Shown here: one piece after another, positions 59,640 through 64,000 of the stretch
How the letters are laid out: each line of letters starts with the position of its first letter
Position numbering within the stretch: the stretch's first letter is position 1
Assembly: GCF_036785885.1 (NCBI RefSeq)
Contig: NC_092317.1
Location: 4,032,501-4,096,500 of the forward strand
Direction: 5' to 3'
DNA: 64,000 nt
DNA from: Coffea arabica
Taxonomy: Eukaryota; Streptophyta; Magnoliopsida; Gentianales; Rubiaceae
Notes under the pieces: generated by a model
The model's input: the letters and a program-made list of their open reading frames with translations, nothing else
Database searches by the model: none
What the model was told of the DNA's origin: nothing
Position numbers and translations under genes: made by a program

Positions 59640-62361
59640 TTGCGTTGGTGAGGCCAACGGGCTCTGAGGTGTGGAGATAATTCATAATTCATTCATATAC
59701 TAATTAGATTGTCTTTTTTTTTTCAAAATAAATATTATTGGAATCTTTTTTCACCGACACGTGACAGCAGCGGTGGGCTTTTTTAACTATAACTATCAAC
59801 TTTTTCTTCTATACGGTCTAATTTGCAGCGCCAGTCCTTCCTTTTCACAATCTTTTACTTTTGCCGTAATTCACACGCAAATACTTTAGTTCTACCTACT
59901 ATATAGTAGTGCCAAATTTAACACACGAGTCGGTGAACTTGTTAGACAGGCAAATTTGCTATTGGGCACTCATTTCTCAAATGTCATTGATTATTAGTGT
60001 TGTATAAATGTATTTTTTTTGATATTTAAATATTTGTCTAATAGTTTATTAGGACATTTTTTTCATCTTAAACGTCATCTTTATTCACTTTTTTGTTCCG
60101 ATTTAATCCTTTACAAATTTTCAGTGAATTAATCCCTTTATCTCTCACTTATTTGAGATTAAGACGGACGCCTTTTGTGTCATGAAGAAGTTTGTTTTTT
60201 CATATTGATCTTTTGGCGCAAAAGGTTGGTCCAAAATCGAATTGCTACATCTGGATTGTGTCATAAATCAAGCTGCATAATTGTAAATTTGTAGACCGAA
60301 AGAGTAAAATTAATTTGTAGAGGATAAAGGAAGGACCATTCATGCAATTCTTTCAATATTCATAAAAATATATGTTAGGACACGTGGTTAATGCAGGACG
60401 AGGAGTTTTTTGTTTATTCAGTTTTGGGTGGGGGGGCTTGGTTTACAATTATGGGTCTGCCCCTTTTCCCATCAATTTTGACTTTGATGGATCATGGACG
60501 GGGAAACGTGTCATGAAGTTAGTGGATAAGATTGAAAGTTAAGGAGACAATTGGTCTGCCTGTCACTGGGGGCGGTTTGACTCTTGGAAAGTTTTTACCC
60601 CAAGATTTGAGACGGCTCTCTGTCATAAATCATAATTGGCTTCCTTGCTAAAAAGCCTGAAATGGAAACGGATTAATAGGGGAAACTGATTTATCTTGCG
60701 GTGTTTAAAGGCCTTGATTGATTGCTTGTTTCCGTCGAAAAATATTATCATTTTTCGTGATCACATTTCCCTATCACCTTTTTCCCTCATATATATCAAA
60801 TCACTACAGTAATTTTTCCATAAAAAATGACGGAAAATGCAATCCAAACACAACCTTAAGTTTGGAATTCATCAACAAAACCCGAGTTCGAGTTCTTCGT
60901 CTTCTTCTTCTTTTCTTTTTTGCCTACTCTACACTTTCTTTCTCAAAAGCACATTATTGTTTTTGTCTTGAGCATTTCCTACCTTTTACTAACATTTAGG
61001 TTGATTACTCTAGTTTCAACAATTTTTACAACAATCGAATTTCGGTTTCAGATCAACCAGATGAAAGATTTTAATACTTCGAACTATGGATTTGTGAAAC
61101 ATTAATTATTTTAACTGGGGTTGTTTAGATTTGAAAATGCATGATGTTGTGCTTTTTCTTTGTCACGGAAAATGAAAGAAAGAAAGAAGCATTTAAAATT
61201 TTCCAAATGCTGCAGCATTATGATTATGTTTGTGGCTGGATCTTTTAGCTTTTAGAACCTGTTTTAGTTTAAGTGCTAAATGAGTACAAAGTTGCCCTGG
61301 AAATTCAATGTGCTGAGCAACGTTACACAAACACATCTTCAAAGCTGGTTTAGGAGGGAAAAAGAGAAGAGAAAAACATGTAGCAGGACTACCTACCTAT
61401 AGCCCTCCCCTAATTGAGCTTCCAAAGATAGCAGCAAAGCTGCAGGACTACCTACCTAATCATGATTCATGAATTACGGAATCACAACAATAATGTTAAT
61501 TAACGTGGTCTAGTTTGATTAACCATTATAGAAAATGTTGGCCTCTCCAATTCCCATAGACATTGGTGAGTGTCGGTAGCCGTCTAGTCCACGCGGTTAA
61601 CGTTAATAATCTGAGGGCCTTTTTTCATTTTTTTTGGATCATGGGGAATGAAAAAGATTGCTCATCTTACATATTGACTGACTCTCAAAACTCATATATT
61701 CTCTTTGGTTTTGAACTTGAAGTTGATGACAATAAACTTCCAGCCAATCAGACAAAGACAAACATGCATGAACCATCTCTAAGGATGATCATGGAAGGAT
61801 GGGTAGTTTTGTCATATGACCGGTGTTTGGATAGCACAAATATCTCAAATAATATTTCGCTTGAATCATAAACACATTTCTCAACCACCTTTTTATATTT
61901 TCAATTACCTTTCTATCTCATAGACATCACATCACAAAAAGTGTTACAGTAATTATTTCAAATAATATTTCAAATCTTGCTTTCAATTGTTCATTAATCA
62001 TTTTCTTCTTTTTTGCTGTTTAGATTTCTAATTGATAGTGTGTGAGCTTTGAGTCCATTTCATGGTCTTTGCATGCAAAGAAATAAACAAAGTCTTGAAG
62101 CATAGCATTTCAACTATCTCCTCCAATATATTTGTATGGTTGCACAGGTGCCTCTCAGTGCTTAGCTATTGTTACTCTTCAACTACCATTAGAGGGGGAG
62201 TTATGTTAGTGCAGAACAGCATTGATGTCATTCTTGACTTGTAAACATGCATTAATTGTATATGGGATCCAAGTATGCTTAGGGAAATCTAAAGAAAGAT
62301 TCTCGCAGTGGCCTGTGAGCCCTGACCACCTTACCTTTCGCTTAGTGATGGTTTAACAATG
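59640..62361. other. Intergenic DNA, no supported gene
   Basis: AT-rich DNA with short random frames only. A short direct repeat (AGGACTACCTACCTA) occurs near 61385 and 61443. Confidence 0.45.
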
Positions 62362-62369
62362 ATCATACG

Positions 62370-62462
62370 TGGATAGGGTTGGGTTAGATGATAAGGGAAA
62401 AGGAATTGTAATCAGAAGGTTTTGAATTCAAAATCTCTCACTTACCCAAAAAAGAAAAAAAA
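62370..62462 (+). mobile_element. Short SINE-like retroposon
   Basis: 93 bp ending in an A-rich tail (CCCAAAAAAGAAAAAAA) with a perfect 8-bp TSD ATCATACG (62362-62369 and 62463-62470). A tRNA-like B box (GGTTTTGAATTCAAAATC, 62418-62435) sits in the body. It is shorter than a full SINE, so probably 5'-truncated. Confidence 0.65.
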
Positions 62463-62470
62463 ATCATACG

Positions 62471-63860
62471 GGGAGGCTTGAATGATTTTGTAAACGAATA
62501 AAACTCATCAATACTAGCAACTATTCTTGATTAGTCATATAATACGATCTTCTTGTGGTCTGTAATAATGAGATTAGCACTTACAACCATTTCTGTGAAA
62601 GCCCAAAGTATCCTCCACTAATGTTTCCTCTTTAACCCATCGTACGATTGCTGTATTATTAGTTTGTTAATCCGTCGTAGTCAATATGTATTTTTTGGTA
62701 AGAGGCCTGATCTTTCAGTTAATATTTCATGTTATACGTGTTTTGAAGTTCTAAAGAAATTTAGAGTGCTCTTGACCATTACCAGTTTTCAATTAATTTT
62801 TCTCAAGGAAATGTGAACACTCAATAATTCTTTAATTTGCTGCTCAAGCATGCCCTCCTCCCAAAGGGTCCCAATGATTTAATAAGACATCAATTTATGG
62901 GACCCATCGATGCAATAAATTATTCAAAACATACGCAAAATTTTGATTTTTTCAAGTCATCAGTTTCTTCACTCTTTGACAATTCTAGTCTGGTGGAGTC
63001 CAATAATAACATCAAGACTGGACCAACCAGATCGTAGAGCATAAGCATAGTTTATTCATATGGGTGCTCAATTAAATCCTTCAACTTCAATGGGCTATGG
63101 CTAATGGCTTTCGTTTTTGCTTCGTCAACTTCAACTAGCAATTTTAGTGCCAGACAATTCACCTTTTACAACCTTTTTTTGAGGTCACCAAACTTTCCTC
63201 ACTTCTTGATGGCCTGTCGATCAATGCATCTTCGTTTCTAAATGCTTATGAATCGAGCACAAAACTGTCTCTTAAATATAAATGACGATAGTATGTGGTA
63301 TCACTGAAAACCCTTTATGTGGTATCGAGCACAAAAATGTTTAGGTGGGATCCCCTTTAAACAAGACAAGAAAACCCTGTTAATTTTAATTACAATTTCC
63401 AAATTCGACAGCCTAAGCAAGCTGAATCTAATCAAATTTTATTATCATATATATGTGCTCTTAGAAAGCTTTTAGGAGGTTGATTTCGAATTGTAGGGTT
63501 CAATCATGAAACAAGACATTGCGCTTAGACGTGAATGGTAATGAAATTGAAAACTATTGCTAAGTGGCCTTTGTTCCCACTTTCCAAGTGGTGGGCAAAG
63601 TCTTCTAATATTCCCCACCCTTTGTTTTTCTGTTCACAAAAGGTGCATTGGAAACTTCAATTTGTACGCTAGTTTGATTATCGAGTGTGCCGTGCCATTC
63701 ATAGTAGTGTTTTTGTTTCTTCTGCTAAGTCAAAGGATTCCATGGCATTGGCAGCCCACATGAAAAATAGAAGGGAAAAAAAAATACTTACTCTCCAGTT
63801 TTCTCTCTTTCGGCACTAACTGATAGACGGTCAGTTCAATGTTTTGGCAAGCAACGACCA
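62471..63860. other. Intergenic DNA, no supported gene
   Basis: AT-rich, nothing recognised on either strand. Confidence 0.45.
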
Positions 63861-63867
63861 TGATACT

Positions 63868-63991
63868 TGTTAAGGAGGTTGTGATCTAGTGAATAAAGTT
63901 AAAACTTCAGAAATGAGAGATCTTGAGTTCAAATTCCCCTTTTTCTCTCTTTGTTTCTTATATTCCATTCTTCGCATTCTCAAAAAAAAGA
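63868..63991 (+). repeat. SINE-like copy at the window edge
   Basis: It contains GATCTAGTGAATAAAG (A-box-like) and GATCTTGAGTTCAAATTCCC (B-box-like), about 30 bp apart, then a pyrimidine-rich stretch and a short A tail. The window ends before a TSD could be confirmed. Confidence 0.4.
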
Positions 63992-64000
63992 GGATGAAAC

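Overview
This is nuclear genomic DNA from a flowering plant, almost certainly a eudicot. It has many short exons with GT-AG introns, AT-rich intergenic DNA, plant-only families (NAC, CER3/WAX2, fasciclin-like AGP, PMEI, family-1 UGT, P-class PPR, STAR1-type ABC protein) and plant transposons (Copia LTR element, Stowaway MITE, hAT MITE, Pack-MULE, SINE-like retroposons). The species cannot be fixed from the sequence alone. I found no rRNA, no convincing tRNA, no CRISPR array and no prokaryotic or organellar block.

Layout, left to right. (1) 261-7292: a NAC-domain gene on + whose first exon is split by a 5.26-kb antisense Copia retrotransposon (448-5702, 494-bp LTRs, 5-bp TSD). (2) 7923-8561: a single-exon invertase/pectin-methylesterase inhibitor-like gene. 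(3) 9999-16932: a 20-exon STE20/GCK-type protein kinase gene with one GC-AG intron and a 120-bp tandem duplication in intron 2. (4) 16933-23709: gene-poor DNA with a Stowaway MITE and decayed repeats. (5) 23710-29184: an 11-exon CER3/WAX2-like cuticular-wax gene. (6) 30151-31025: a broken fasciclin-like AGP gene, interrupted by a 109-bp A-tailed insertion with a 16-bp TSD. (7) 31718-33546 on -: a 4-exon STAR1/ABCI17-like ABC ATPase gene. (8) 35254-36917: a Pack-MULE with 197-bp inverted termini and a perfect 9-bp TSD, carrying the C-terminal half of a UDP-glycosyltransferase gene plus a second fragment in antisense. (9) 36927-41776: repeats only. (10) 41777-43378: an intronless mitochondrial-type PPR gene. 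(11) 43379-49540: the PPR 3' side, coding-like fragments that I cannot assign, and a hAT MITE. (12) 50521-51804: an ADA1 (SAGA adaptor) gene. (13) 56411-59287 on -: a small conserved two-exon gene with a 2.6-kb intron, which no single open reading frame shows. (14) The rest to 64000 holds no gene that I can support, only SINE-like copies.

The genes do not form a pathway; they are ordinary neighbours in a plant chromosome. The notable content is structural: three mobile-DNA events are nucleotide-precise (Copia into NAC, retroposon into FLA, Pack-MULE with captured UGT), and several gene structures had to be pieced together from exons. I found no wholly new biological system. The best candidates for follow-up are the Pack-MULE with its two captured fragments, the NAC allele that stays open after a rather old Copia insertion, and the hidden small gene. 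All exon boundaries were derived by eye from splice dinucleotides, reading phase and remembered family alignments; no search or alignment was run.
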